DNA from: Treponema sp.
Lineage (GTDB): Bacteria; Spirochaetota; Spirochaetia; Treponematales; Breznakiellaceae
Direction of reading: 5' to 3'
NCBI GenBank assembly: GCA_009777535.1
Contig: WRLP01000027.1
Coordinates: 1-35,780, forward strand
DNA: 35,780 bases
Shown: one piece after another, positions 15,161-22,176 of the stretch
Layout of the letters: each line of letters starts with the position of its first letter
Position numbering within the stretch: position 1 is the first letter of the stretch
Program-made: the position numbers and the translations under genes
Notes under the pieces: generated by a model
Seen by the model: the letters and a program-made list of their open reading frames with translations, nothing else
What the model was told of the DNA's origin: nothing
The model's database searches: none

Positions 15161-17731
15161 ATGAAACCAGGCGGAAAAAAGCCCGGACTGCTTTCCGGTT
15201 TCTTTTCGGGAATAAAGGAAAATGTTTCCCTTTTGCTGGATCCCGTCTCCGCCGGCGCCGCGCTGCAAGCCGAAGACTTTCCCCTGCTTCCGCTGAGGGA
15301 CCTGGTGCTTTTTCCGCAGACCGTCGTGCCGCTTTTTATCACCTATTTACCGGGCATGATCGCCCTGGAACAGGCGATAGCCAGGGACAACCGCCTTTTT
15401 GCCGCATGCCTTAAAAAGCATGAGCGCATAACAGATGAAGACGAGCCGTGCAGTACCGGCACAGTAGTCAGAATTATTCAGCACCTTAAACTCCCCGACA
15501 ACACCTACAGGGTTGTACTTCAGGGTGAATACAGGGGTACGATCACCGCTTTAAATTCTCAAAATGGTCTTTCCATGGTGCGGGTAGAGCCTCTTAAAAT
15601 AACCGGCCTTTCCGATCCACTGAACACGGAAGACCTGGGACTGATGCGCAGCTTGCAGAAGTCATTTGTTCAGTATGCCGAATACTCAAAAAAAATAAAC
15701 ACCGACACTCTTTCTGCCGCCGAAAGAACGGAAAATCCTGAACGCCTTGCCAATCTTATCTGCAACGCTTCCTATCTTAAATCAGGGCAAAAAACAGAAC
15801 TCCTCGGCATGGCCGACACAAGGGAAAGGCTGCTGGCGATTCTTGAAACCCTGGAAAGGGAAAACGAAATATACAGCGTTCAGAAAAATATTTCCGGCAA
15901 GGTAAGGAGCAGGATAGACAGGCATCAGCGTGAATACATTCTTCATGAACAGCTAAAGGAAATCAACAAGGAACTGGGCAAGGATAAAATTGAAGATGAA
16001 TTCGCGCTTTTGGAAAAAAGCATTGCCGAAAAATCGCCGCCCACCGAGGTTATCGCGAAAACAAGCAAGGAAATTGCCAGGCTCCGTAAACTCCAGCCCC
16101 TTTCGCCTGAAGCCGGCGTTTTGCGAGGCTACCTTGAATGGATCTCTGACCTGCCCTGGAGCGGCTCATCTGTTGATTCTGGGGATCTTGCCGAAGCGGG
16201 AAAAATTCTCGATGAGGATCACTTTGGAATGCGCAAAGCAAAGGATCGCATTTTGGAATTTATCGCGGTAAGGCAGTTGTTGAGTTGGGGAATGGGGAAT
16301 GGGGAACAGGGAACAGGGATTGTAGATAAAACTGAGGAGTCCTCAACTCCCAGTCCCCAGTCCCCAGTCCCCAGCCCCCAGTCCCCAGTCCCCAGTCCCC
16401 AATCCATTAAAGGCCCAATCCTGTGCTTTATCGGGCCGCCTGGAACGGGCAAGACCTCGCTTGGCAAATCTGTAGCCCGCGCTCTTGGGCGGCGCTTTGT
16501 CCGCATCTCCCTGGGAGGCGTCAGGGACGAAGCCGAAATACGCGGACACAGAAAAACTTATGTCGGCGCGCTGCCGGGCAAAATTATTCAGTCCATGCGT
16601 AAGGCTGGAACAGTTAACCCTGTCTTCCTTCTTGATGAAATAGACAAACTGTCCAGCGACTTCAGAGGCGATCCGGCTTCGGCGCTTTTGGAGGTACTCG
16701 ATCCCGAACAAAACTCAACTTTTCAGGATCATTATCTGGAAGTGCCCTTCGATCTTTCCAGAGTGCTGTTTATTACCACGGCAAATTCCCTGCATACAAT
16801 CCCCTACCCGCTTTTGGATCGCATGGAAATTATCGAGGTTCCCGGGTACGGGGAAAACGAAAAACTTGCCATTGCCAAACAATTTTTGGTTCCCAAAGAA
16901 CTGCGGGAAAACGGCCTTTCAGAGTCGAAAATAATTTTTAAAGATGATGCAATAAGAGATATTATCCGCTACTGGACAATGGAGTCGGGGGTGCGCGGAC
17001 TGGAACGCGAAATAGCCCGCTGTATCAGGAGAATTGCACGTCACGCGGTAAACAAGGGATATGGCAGTGACAAGCCTGTAACTTCTTTCGGAAAAACACT
17101 CACGCCGAAAATTCTTGAAAAGCTGCTTGGCAGGCGAAAGCACAAAAACGATGTTGTCTACAAGGAAGCTCATATTGGCGTAACATACGGGCTTGCCTGG
17201 ACGGAAACCGGAGGAACCATTCTTCCCGTGGAAACGCTTCGTTATGAGGGCGGCGGAGAGCTTCTTATAACGGGGAATCTCGGCGATGTAATGAAAGAGA
17301 GCGCCAGCATCGCCCTTTCATACCTGCGAAGCGTAAAGGAACGCTATAATTTTGACGTCAAAAACTTAAATAAAACCGACTTTCACATTCATGTACCGGA
17401 AGGCGCCATTCCCAAAGACGGCCCTTCTGCCGGCATCACCCTTGCGTCTTCCCTGCTTTCCACCCTGTGCCGAAAGCCCCCCCTCCCCGGTGTCGCGATG
17501 ACAGGGGAGCTTACCCTTACCGGCCGCATTCTTCCCATCGGCGGCCTAAAGGAAAAACTGTTAGCCGCCGTAAGAAATAAAATGGTAAAGGTGCTGCTTC
17601 CAAAAGATAACAGGGAAGAATGGAACGAACTGGATAAGGATATCCGCGAGGCTATCCAGGTTGAATTTGTTGAAAATGCCGATGAAGTATTTTCCCTTTT
17701 GTTTGACGAAGAAATATCAAAAAAACCCTGA
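15161..17731 (+). CDS. lon: Lon protease (La) with a repeat-derived insertion before Walker A
   Basis: Lon is a homo-oligomeric AAA+ serine protease that removes damaged and regulatory proteins. The N-terminal substrate domain starts near FPLLPLRDLVLFPQ, after an extension of about 40 residues. The ATPase has Walker A GPPGTGKTS (about 424-432) and Walker B PVFLLDEIDKLS. The protease domain has the Ser756/Lys799 dyad (PKDGPSAGIT, GGLKEKLLAA). Length is 856 residues against about 780 in E. coli. Between FIAVRQL and KGPILCFIG, where relatives have about four residues, there are about 43, including PSPQSPVPSPQSPVPSPQS, encoded by heptamer repeats. All catalytic motifs are intact and the frame is kept, so the protein may work with a flexible loop. 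It ends the tig-clpP-clpX-lon group, 21 nt after clpX. Confidence 0.95.
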   Translation: MKPGGKKPGLLSGFFSGIKENVSLLLDPVSAGAALQAEDFPLLPLRDLVLFPQTVVPLFITYLPGMIALEQAIARDNRLFAACLKKHERITDEDEPCSTGTVVRIIQHLKLPDNTYRVVLQGEYRGTITALNSQNGLSMVRVEPLKITGLSDPLNTEDLGLMRSLQKSFVQYAEYSKKINTDTLSAAERTENPERLANLICNASYLKSGQKTELLGMADTRERLLAILETLERENEIYSVQKNISGKVRSRIDRHQREYILHEQLKEINKELGKDKIEDEFALLEKSIAEKSPPTEVIAKTSKEIARLRKLQPLSPEAGVLRGYLEWISDLPWSGSSVDSGDLAEAGKILDEDHFGMRKAKDRILEFIAVRQLLSWGMGNGEQGTGIVDKTEESSTPSPQSPVPSPQSPVPSPQSIKGPILCFIGPPGTGKTSLGKSVARALGRRFVRISLGGVRDEAEIRGHRKTYVGALPGKIIQSMRKAGTVNPVFLLDEIDKLSSDFRGDPASALLEVLDPEQNSTFQDHYLEVPFDLSRVLFITTANSLHTIPYPLLDRMEIIEVPGYGENEKLAIAKQFLVPKELRENGLSESKIIFKDDAIRDIIRYWTMESGVRGLEREIARCIRRIARHAVNKGYGSDKPVTSFGKTLTPKILEKLLGRRKHKNDVVYKEAHIGVTYGLAWTETGGTILPVETLRYEGGGELLITGNLGDVMKESASIALSYLRSVKERYNFDVKNLNKTDFHIHVPEGAIPKDGPSAGITLASSLLSTLCRKPPLPGVAMTGELTLTGRILPIGGLKEKLLAAVRNKMVKVLLPKDNREEWNELDKDIREAIQVEFVENADEVFSLLFDEEISKKP
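16285..16402. repeat. Heptamer-repeat insertion inside lon
   Basis: A stretch of 118 bp carries inverted ends, TTGGGGAATGG (16285-16295) and CCAGTCCCCAA (16392-16402), one mismatch in 11. The left half has GGGGAAT and GGGAACA heptamers. The centre has the palindrome TGAGGAGTCCTCA (16333-16345). The right half has about eight CCCCAGT units, with one CCCCAGC variant, at 16348-16403. The length is close to the 117 bp expected for a net gain of 39 codons. It is the same heptamer family as at 32-115. Confidence 0.9.
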
Positions 17732-17733
17732 CC

Positions 17734-18864
17734 CTACCTGGCCGCCGTCTCGTGTATTATCTGCAAAGTACGTTCCACGCAGCGATCCCACGAAAAGGCC
17801 TGAGCGCGCTCAATACCAAGCAGGCGGCATTCACGGTTAATCTCGTGATTGGTGGTTACGGTTACCATGCGGTCTGCCATATCCTCGGCGTTGAATGGAT
17901 CGAAGTAAAGCGCGGCATGATCCGCCGCCTCGGGCAATGAAGCTGCGCGGGCACAGATAACGGGTACCCCGCAGGCCATGGCTTCCAGTGCCCCCATGCC
18001 GAACCCTTCGTACATGGAAGGGAAAACCGCAAAATCGGCTGCCGAATAAAGCTCGGGCAGGCTTGTGGAGGGAAAGTGTCCGGTAAAAAATATGTCGCCC
18101 CTGTAGGGGGAAGCCGCCGCGGCCTCTTTAACCTTAAAGGCATTGGTCCTGTCTTCACCGGCAATAACGAGGCGATGGGGATACTTCGTCCGTTCCTTAA
18201 AGATGCCGAAGGCCTCAATCAGCCTAACATGATTTTTAACAGGGTGGTCGATGCGGGATACATACAGTACATAGGGCCTGCGAAAACTGAATGGCTGAAT
18301 AAGGAGTACCTCGTCATTGCGGGGCCTTGGATAAAAGGCCGAATGATCTATGCCGTTGGGCACTACCTCTATCCTGTTTTCCCTTACATGGGCGCCTTCC
18401 ACCAGTTCCTGCTTAACCCATTCGCTTACAGCAATAATCCTGTCCAGTCTGCGCAGCGAATTTGGTATCACCATTCTAAGAACCGCTCCCAGTTCTTCCC
18501 TTGTCCGCCTGGTACCCCAGAAAGCGGCCATATCATGCACCACGCCTATGGTCGGACAGGGTGATTTGTATGGGGGCCTTCTGTGGGCAGCCGGAAAAAA
18601 ACAGGCATCAAAAAGCCGCTTCTTCGCAAATTTGGGATACTTAAAAAGGTGCCACAAAGAATTGGCTGTTCTGCCGCTTATTCTGCACCTGGAAATAAAC
18701 TGAAAATTCGGCGCTTCTTCGCTGAAAGCATACCGGTCGTATTCCCAGCCGAAAAGCTCAAAAAGAGCATCCGACGGGGGTATTCTTTTTAAGAACTGGG
18801 ATAAGTAAATGCCCACTCCTGACTTACCGCCATCACAGGCAAAAGTATCTATCCCTATCTTCAT
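17734..18864 (-). CDS. GT4 family glycosyltransferase
   Basis: A retaining GT-B fold glycosyltransferase that moves a sugar from a nucleotide-sugar donor to a glycan or lipid acceptor on the cytoplasmic side of the membrane. The N-terminal half has IGIDTFACDGGKSGVGIYLSQ and VVHDMAAFW. The C-terminal donor domain has YVLYVSRIDHPVKNHVRLIEA, IAGEDR, and the signature PELYSAADFAVFPSMYEGFG followed by ALEAMACGVPVICA. Glu of the EGFG motif and the downstream Glu of the E-x7-E motif are both present. Length 376 is normal. It converges on lon, ending 2 nt past the lon stop, and has no adjacent sugar-synthesis gene, so acceptor and donor are unknown. Confidence 0.88.
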   Translation of the reverse strand: MKIGIDTFACDGGKSGVGIYLSQFLKRIPPSDALFELFGWEYDRYAFSEEAPNFQFISRCRISGRTANSLWHLFKYPKFAKKRLFDACFFPAAHRRPPYKSPCPTIGVVHDMAAFWGTRRTREELGAVLRMVIPNSLRRLDRIIAVSEWVKQELVEGAHVRENRIEVVPNGIDHSAFYPRPRNDEVLLIQPFSFRRPYVLYVSRIDHPVKNHVRLIEAFGIFKERTKYPHRLVIAGEDRTNAFKVKEAAAASPYRGDIFFTGHFPSTSLPELYSAADFAVFPSMYEGFGMGALEAMACGVPVICARAASLPEAADHAALYFDPFNAEDMADRMVTVTTNHEINRECRLLGIERAQAFSWDRCVERTLQIIHETAAR

Positions 18865-18958
18865 TAAATTCTCCTGATACTTGGTAGATTATACCACAAA
18901 TAAGTAGTGATGGGGAGCGACACAAAGGGAAACAACCTGATTATTTCTTCCAATCGCT

Positions 18959-18977
18959 TAATTCGTGAAAATCCGTA
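18959..18977. repeat. Short trace of the CGTGAAAATCCGT dispersed repeat
   Basis: The intergenic sequence between the glycosyltransferase and nrdR contains TTCGTGAAAATCCGTAG, matching the CGAAAATCCGTGG word in the repeat at 300-395. The remaining intergenic bases before 19011 are A/T-rich with no gene visible. Confidence 0.35.
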
Positions 18978-19010
18978 GCCTTTTCGTAAAATATTTCGAA
19001 AAAATTATAC

Positions 19011-19039
19011 TTGCCACACAATATATAGTGTGGTAGAAT
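19011..19039 (+). promoter_or_regulatory. nrdR promoter
   Basis: TTGCCA (19011-19016) and TAGAAT (19034-19039) are separated by exactly 17 nt, a good sigma-70 type promoter. The spacer is filled by a palindromic NrdR box, so bound NrdR would block RNA polymerase. Confidence 0.6.
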
Positions 19040-19111
19040 CAAACAACCGCTATATGTGTTGCGCTATATTTTGCGGCGGATACGCTGTATGTATGGCGCT
19101 ATATATAGTGC
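19016..19111. promoter_or_regulatory. NrdR box cluster
   Basis: Three palindromic boxes fit the known NrdR consensus (acaCwATATaTwGtgt): ACACAATATATAGTGT at 19016-19031, GCGCTATATTTTGCGG at 19061-19076 (right half weaker), and GCGCTATATATAGTGC at 19096-19111. A half box, CTATAT, at 19050-19055 is spaced 31 bp from the first box. All lie upstream of nrdR, which suggests autoregulation. Confidence 0.7.
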
Positions 19112-19133
19112 TTATGTAACAAAAGGACACAAT

Positions 19134-19592
19134 ATGCGCTGCCCGCATTGCGGCACTATCGAAGACAAGGTTGTAGAATCCCGTACCCTGGCCAATGGTG
19201 ATGCCATACGCCGCCGGCGGGAGTGCATAAGCTGCAGTTACAGATTCACGAGTTATGAGCGGATTGATGAAAGACAGTTCATGATTGTAAAGCGGGACGG
19301 CAGAAGGGAGCCGTTCGACCGTCTTAAACTCGAGCGCGGCGTAGAGCGGGCTCTGGAAAAAAGGCCATTTTCACAGATGCAGATCGAAAACCTTATCAAC
19401 GAAATCGAGGATGCCGCCGCAATATTGAGCAAGGGCAGCAGGGAAATATCAAGTTCCATAATCGGAGATCAGGTGCTGGAACGGCTGGAAGCAATGGACA
19501 AGGTTGCCTACGTCCGTTTTGCCTCGGTTTACCGGCACTTCAGCGATTTGGACGAATTTATAAGGGAGATAAACAAAGTAGGACATACCTGA
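19134..19592 (+). CDS. nrdR: Transcriptional repressor NrdR
   Basis: NrdR represses ribonucleotide reductase genes when dATP is high. The 152-residue protein has the N-terminal zinc ribbon MRCPHCGTIEDKVVESR with the second Cys pair CISCSYRFTSYE, followed by the ATP-cone domain starting VKRDGRREPFDRLKLERGV and ending near VAYVRFASVYRHF. ATG 19134 has AAAGGA upstream; a longer in-frame start at 19056 would be translated through the operators and is unlikely. Its promoter contains several NrdR boxes. No ribonucleotide reductase gene is in the window. Confidence 0.95.
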   Translation: MRCPHCGTIEDKVVESRTLANGDAIRRRRECISCSYRFTSYERIDERQFMIVKRDGRREPFDRLKLERGVERALEKRPFSQMQIENLINEIEDAAAILSKGSREISSSIIGDQVLERLEAMDKVAYVRFASVYRHFSDLDEFIREINKVGHT

Positions 19593-19608
19593 CCTTGAGG
19601 CAACATTC

Positions 19609-19651
19609 CTGCCGGCCTTGGGGTGGGGCCCTCGATTGGGAAGGCCGGCAG
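19609..19651 (+). terminator. Hairpin after nrdR
   Basis: CTGCCGGCCTT (19609-19619) pairs perfectly with AAGGCCGGCAG (19641-19651) around a 21-nt loop. It begins 17 nt after the nrdR stop and is followed by a pyrimidine-rich but not U-pure tail, so it is a plausible though imperfect intrinsic terminator. Confidence 0.5.
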
Positions 19652-19687
19652 TGTCCCTCTTCGCCCGCGCGAAGGGGTTCAGCCGGG

Positions 19688-19808
19688 CCGCCTGACCACT
19701 TAATGTGACTGGATTAAGTTAATAAACAGTAATGTAAATCGTTGTTACGAAAAACATTACCAAAGACTTCTTTCCAGTGGCATTAAGTGGTCAGGCGGTC
19801 TTTTTTTC
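19688..19808. repeat. Element with 25-bp inverted repeats and a T run
   Basis: The left arm 19688-19712 starts CCGCCTGACCACTTAATG and the right arm 19774-19798 ends CATTAAGTGGTCAGGCGG. The arms match at 23 of 25 positions and enclose 61 bp, which itself contains GTAATGT (19729-19735) and ACATTAC (19754-19760). A seven-T run follows at 19801-19807. It has no coding capacity. It may be an extended terminator, a structured RNA or a MITE. Confidence 0.75.
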
Positions 19809-19838
19809 TTTGCTATGGCTGTATTCCCATTCCGGCGC
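19796..19838. pseudogene. Orphan copy of the 3' end of the beta-helix lipoprotein gene
   Basis: CTATGGCTGTATTCCCATTCCGG (19813-19835) repeats the last codons of the beta-helix gene at 22151-22173, with the same CGGTC plus T run just before it. On the minus strand it would encode the end AGMGIQP-stop, without the rest of the gene. Together with 22137-22176 it brackets the protease/lipoprotein pair as a direct repeat of about 40 bp with a small indel. Confidence 0.6.
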
Positions 19839-19911
19839 ATTTTTGTTAAATGACATAAAACTATTTTTATTTTTCTGGCTTAAATGCTTGCACTCCTTCA
19901 TATTCTGTATA

Positions 19912-20454
19912 CTAATGCCGTAGGTCTTCAAAGGCGGTTATCCTCGTAGGTGGTAAGCCGCCGCCAGTTCCTGGCACAGGCCTCACAAAAAAGTATTCAG
20001 GGTAATGATAGTCTTTATTGTACACTACTTCGTAAGCTGCAAAATAAGGTGATTCGTGTTGCGGAGGAATACTCTGAATTTCCCATTCCAGGGCTGCGTA
20101 AAGCTGGGATATTGTTAAAGGTATACGAAACATGAAACCCAGCTCCTCAATAAATTCGTCTAGTTGGGCAAGCGATTCTGAATCCACAGGCAATCCATCA
20201 ATTTCCTTAACTTCTGCTTCTCTGTCCGGAAATACCTTAATGGTAAGCAATGGGCCCCATATAGGCGGCCTTACCGGATGTTGCACCGTGTAACAGTAGT
20301 GTGCTAAACCTAAATTTTCCCAAGCGGATTTATTTTCCTGAAATTCTGCGAAGAATGCTTCGAAGTCAAATTTGACGTTCTGTTCATAGTCTCTATTTGG
20401 GCAAGCAGCAAAAAGAGAGGAAAGAGCTGTAATTATCATCAGTGTTCTTCTCAT
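19912..20454 (-). CDS. Small DUF6174-like lipoprotein coupled to the C10 protease
   Basis: The 180-residue protein begins MRRTLMIITALSSLFAAC, a signal peptide with lipobox LFAAC, so it is predicted to be exported and lipidated. The mature part reads NLGLAHYCYTVQHPVRPPIW, then LLTIKVFPDREAEV and IDGLPV. That pattern of YxxYxV, a beta strand and a small turn resembles DUF6174 proteins of unknown function; the resemblance is from pattern only. ATG 20454 is preceded by AAGG and by the protease stop codon in the arrangement TAATATG, so translation is probably coupled. Placement directly after a C10 protease makes an inhibitor, chaperone or processing partner conceivable, but nothing in the sequence proves it. 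Confidence 0.75.
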   Translation of the reverse strand: MRRTLMIITALSSLFAACPNRDYEQNVKFDFEAFFAEFQENKSAWENLGLAHYCYTVQHPVRPPIWGPLLTIKVFPDREAEVKEIDGLPVDSESLAQLDEFIEELGFMFRIPLTISQLYAALEWEIQSIPPQHESPYFAAYEVVYNKDYHYPEYFFVRPVPGTGGGLPPTRITAFEDLRH

Positions 20455-20455
20455 A

Positions 20456-22099
20456 TTACAGCCTTCTGGGTATAACGAGCCATGTCCCTGTTGAATAGTT
20501 TCTATCACCTGATTTTATATCTGTCATGTTCAGATGATTTCTATTGGCTGCTGCATCAAAAATACCATACATATACCATCCGCTGTATCCGTAATTATTT
20601 CCATCCCAGCCCATATTGCAATGCACCATTAAAACATTGTTTAAGGTAATCCTTCTTGTTGTTGTCTGTCCGGTGATTCTATGGCGGTAATATTCCTCGA
20701 TCCACGTTACGGCACCATATCCGTCAATAACCCAGACATGCCCAATATCTCCTGCCGCATTTCCTCCGCGTGCGAGAATCGGTCTATTATTATTTATTGC
20801 ACTTCTAATAATATCCAAGTTTGCATGATATTGGATTGAAAAATTGTTACTTGTTCCTGATAGTGTTGTTGCCGATCCTTCATATAAAATAACATAGCCA
20901 AAATTCCTGAATGCTGGAGCATAAGATCCTGTTTGTGAAACTGTCACTGTTGGCCTGGGATCACTTTTTATCTCCCGAAAGACATGATACATAAGCGCAG
21001 CAACTTGTCCTTTTGCGGCTGCCGAGGATGTATTGGTGATAGTTTGCATGCCTCTAATGGTAGAAAGGTTATACTGTCCATTCCATGTCCCCATGTTCAT
21101 CGTTGATGATGTCGCATCAGTGAATGCAGGTGCTGTTCTTGTTCTAGATGCTGCATTTGGATTCATAAAGTTGTGATACGCAATAATCTGTGCAACAGCA
21201 GTCACACCGCAGCCTGCCAGATATAATTGTCCATTCGGATCGTTTCTGTAATAATGCTTAATGTAATTATTATACGCAAATCCGGTAGCAGTGTAACCTC
21301 GTGATCCTTGTCCCCATTGAGTCTGCAAGATTGGACTTTTTTGAATTTGCAAATTGCTCGAGTGCCCGGTCAATATCCAGTCATTGGGGTTTAGAGTTAT
21401 ACCAGGAGCAACAACTCTTGCAATGCCTGGTATTTCGTCTTCATACAGTGCATTAAGCGCAGCCTCTGCTTCATTATCGGTAATGTCGTTGTATTCATGA
21501 ACAACAGCATCTATGTATTCATTTAAACTTTCACGCAAGAATGCGGCATGCTCACTGTCAGAGTCCGCAAGGGATTCCTGGGTAATTGCCAGTATATGTC
21601 CAATCCGCATATCATCGCTTGCTAGTATAAACCATTCACCGTCAGCCCCATCACCAATAGCAAATTCAAACACTTCAACTACTTCTGTTTCACTGGAAAT
21701 AACGGAACGTCCTCTACTTCCGCCCCCGCCAAATCGTTCTGATATTTCAAATCCGTTTTTGGCGTTTGTAGGAACGCCTCTTGTACCAGTAATTTTGCCT
21801 GCGGTGATAGCTGAACGCCCTGTAGCTTGGTTCGCCATTGTCTGGTTAAACGTATTTAAGACGATTTGGGAGAGGTCGGAGATGTCGATCTGATGTGCCT
21901 CCCGCGTTTTTAACAAAGCCAAGTCTGTACGTCTTGAATGGTTTCCCTCATTATTGGCATGGTCCCCATTGCTTTCGTCAATATCTGAGAGGTGATCTGC
22001 GCCGACAGATGATTCTGGCCCAAATACATGGCAACTTGCAAGTGATATTCCAAAAATCAAAACTAGAACTAATGCAACATACAGTATTACTTTTTTCAT
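20456..22099 (-). CDS. C10 family (streptopain-type) cysteine protease lipoprotein
   Basis: The 547-residue precursor begins MKKVILYVALVLVLIFG with lipobox SLASC, placing it on the cell surface or in the periplasm. An N-terminal prodomain of the Spi_N type is suggested by TREAHQIDISDLSQIV, and a region around residues 120-260 precedes the catalytic domain. The nucleophile is Cys297 in LAGCGVTAVAQIIAYHNF and the catalytic His is His454 in GHVWVIDGY, the C10 pattern. C10 proteases (SpeB, interpain, Bfp) degrade host and bacterial proteins. ATG 22099 starts directly at the signal peptide; a longer start at 22138 is possible and the Shine-Dalgarno is weak. The downstream small lipoprotein is coupled to it. 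Confidence 0.9.
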   Translation of the reverse strand: MKKVILYVALVLVLIFGISLASCHVFGPESSVGADHLSDIDESNGDHANNEGNHSRRTDLALLKTREAHQIDISDLSQIVLNTFNQTMANQATGRSAITAGKITGTRGVPTNAKNGFEISERFGGGGSRGRSVISSETEVVEVFEFAIGDGADGEWFILASDDMRIGHILAITQESLADSDSEHAAFLRESLNEYIDAVVHEYNDITDNEAEAALNALYEDEIPGIARVVAPGITLNPNDWILTGHSSNLQIQKSPILQTQWGQGSRGYTATGFAYNNYIKHYYRNDPNGQLYLAGCGVTAVAQIIAYHNFMNPNAASRTRTAPAFTDATSSTMNMGTWNGQYNLSTIRGMQTITNTSSAAAKGQVAALMYHVFREIKSDPRPTVTVSQTGSYAPAFRNFGYVILYEGSATTLSGTSNNFSIQYHANLDIIRSAINNNRPILARGGNAAGDIGHVWVIDGYGAVTWIEEYYRHRITGQTTTRRITLNNVLMVHCNMGWDGNNYGYSGWYMYGIFDAAANRNHLNMTDIKSGDRNYSTGTWLVIPRRL

Positions 22100-22136
22100 A
22101 TTACTTAATACCCCCATAGCTTTTGATCCGCATAGC

Positions 22137-22176
22137 ACGGTCTTTTTTTACTATGGCTGTATTCCCATTCCGGTGC
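22137..22176. repeat. Second copy of the direct repeat flanking the protease/lipoprotein pair
   Basis: CGGTC, a T run, then CTATGGCTGTATTCCCATTCCGG recur here at the 3' end of the intact beta-helix gene, matching 19796-19838. The 23-bp core is identical; the bases between the T run and the core differ by a short indel. Confidence 0.85.

Noticed and set aside
14587-15342. Long minus-strand open frame opposite clpX/lon
   Set aside because: Antisense shadow of conserved genes with high third-position G/C; serine-rich low-information translation.
19056-19133. N-terminal extension of NrdR
   Set aside because: It would be encoded by the operator region; the ATG at 19134 has the ribosome binding site and matches family N-termini.
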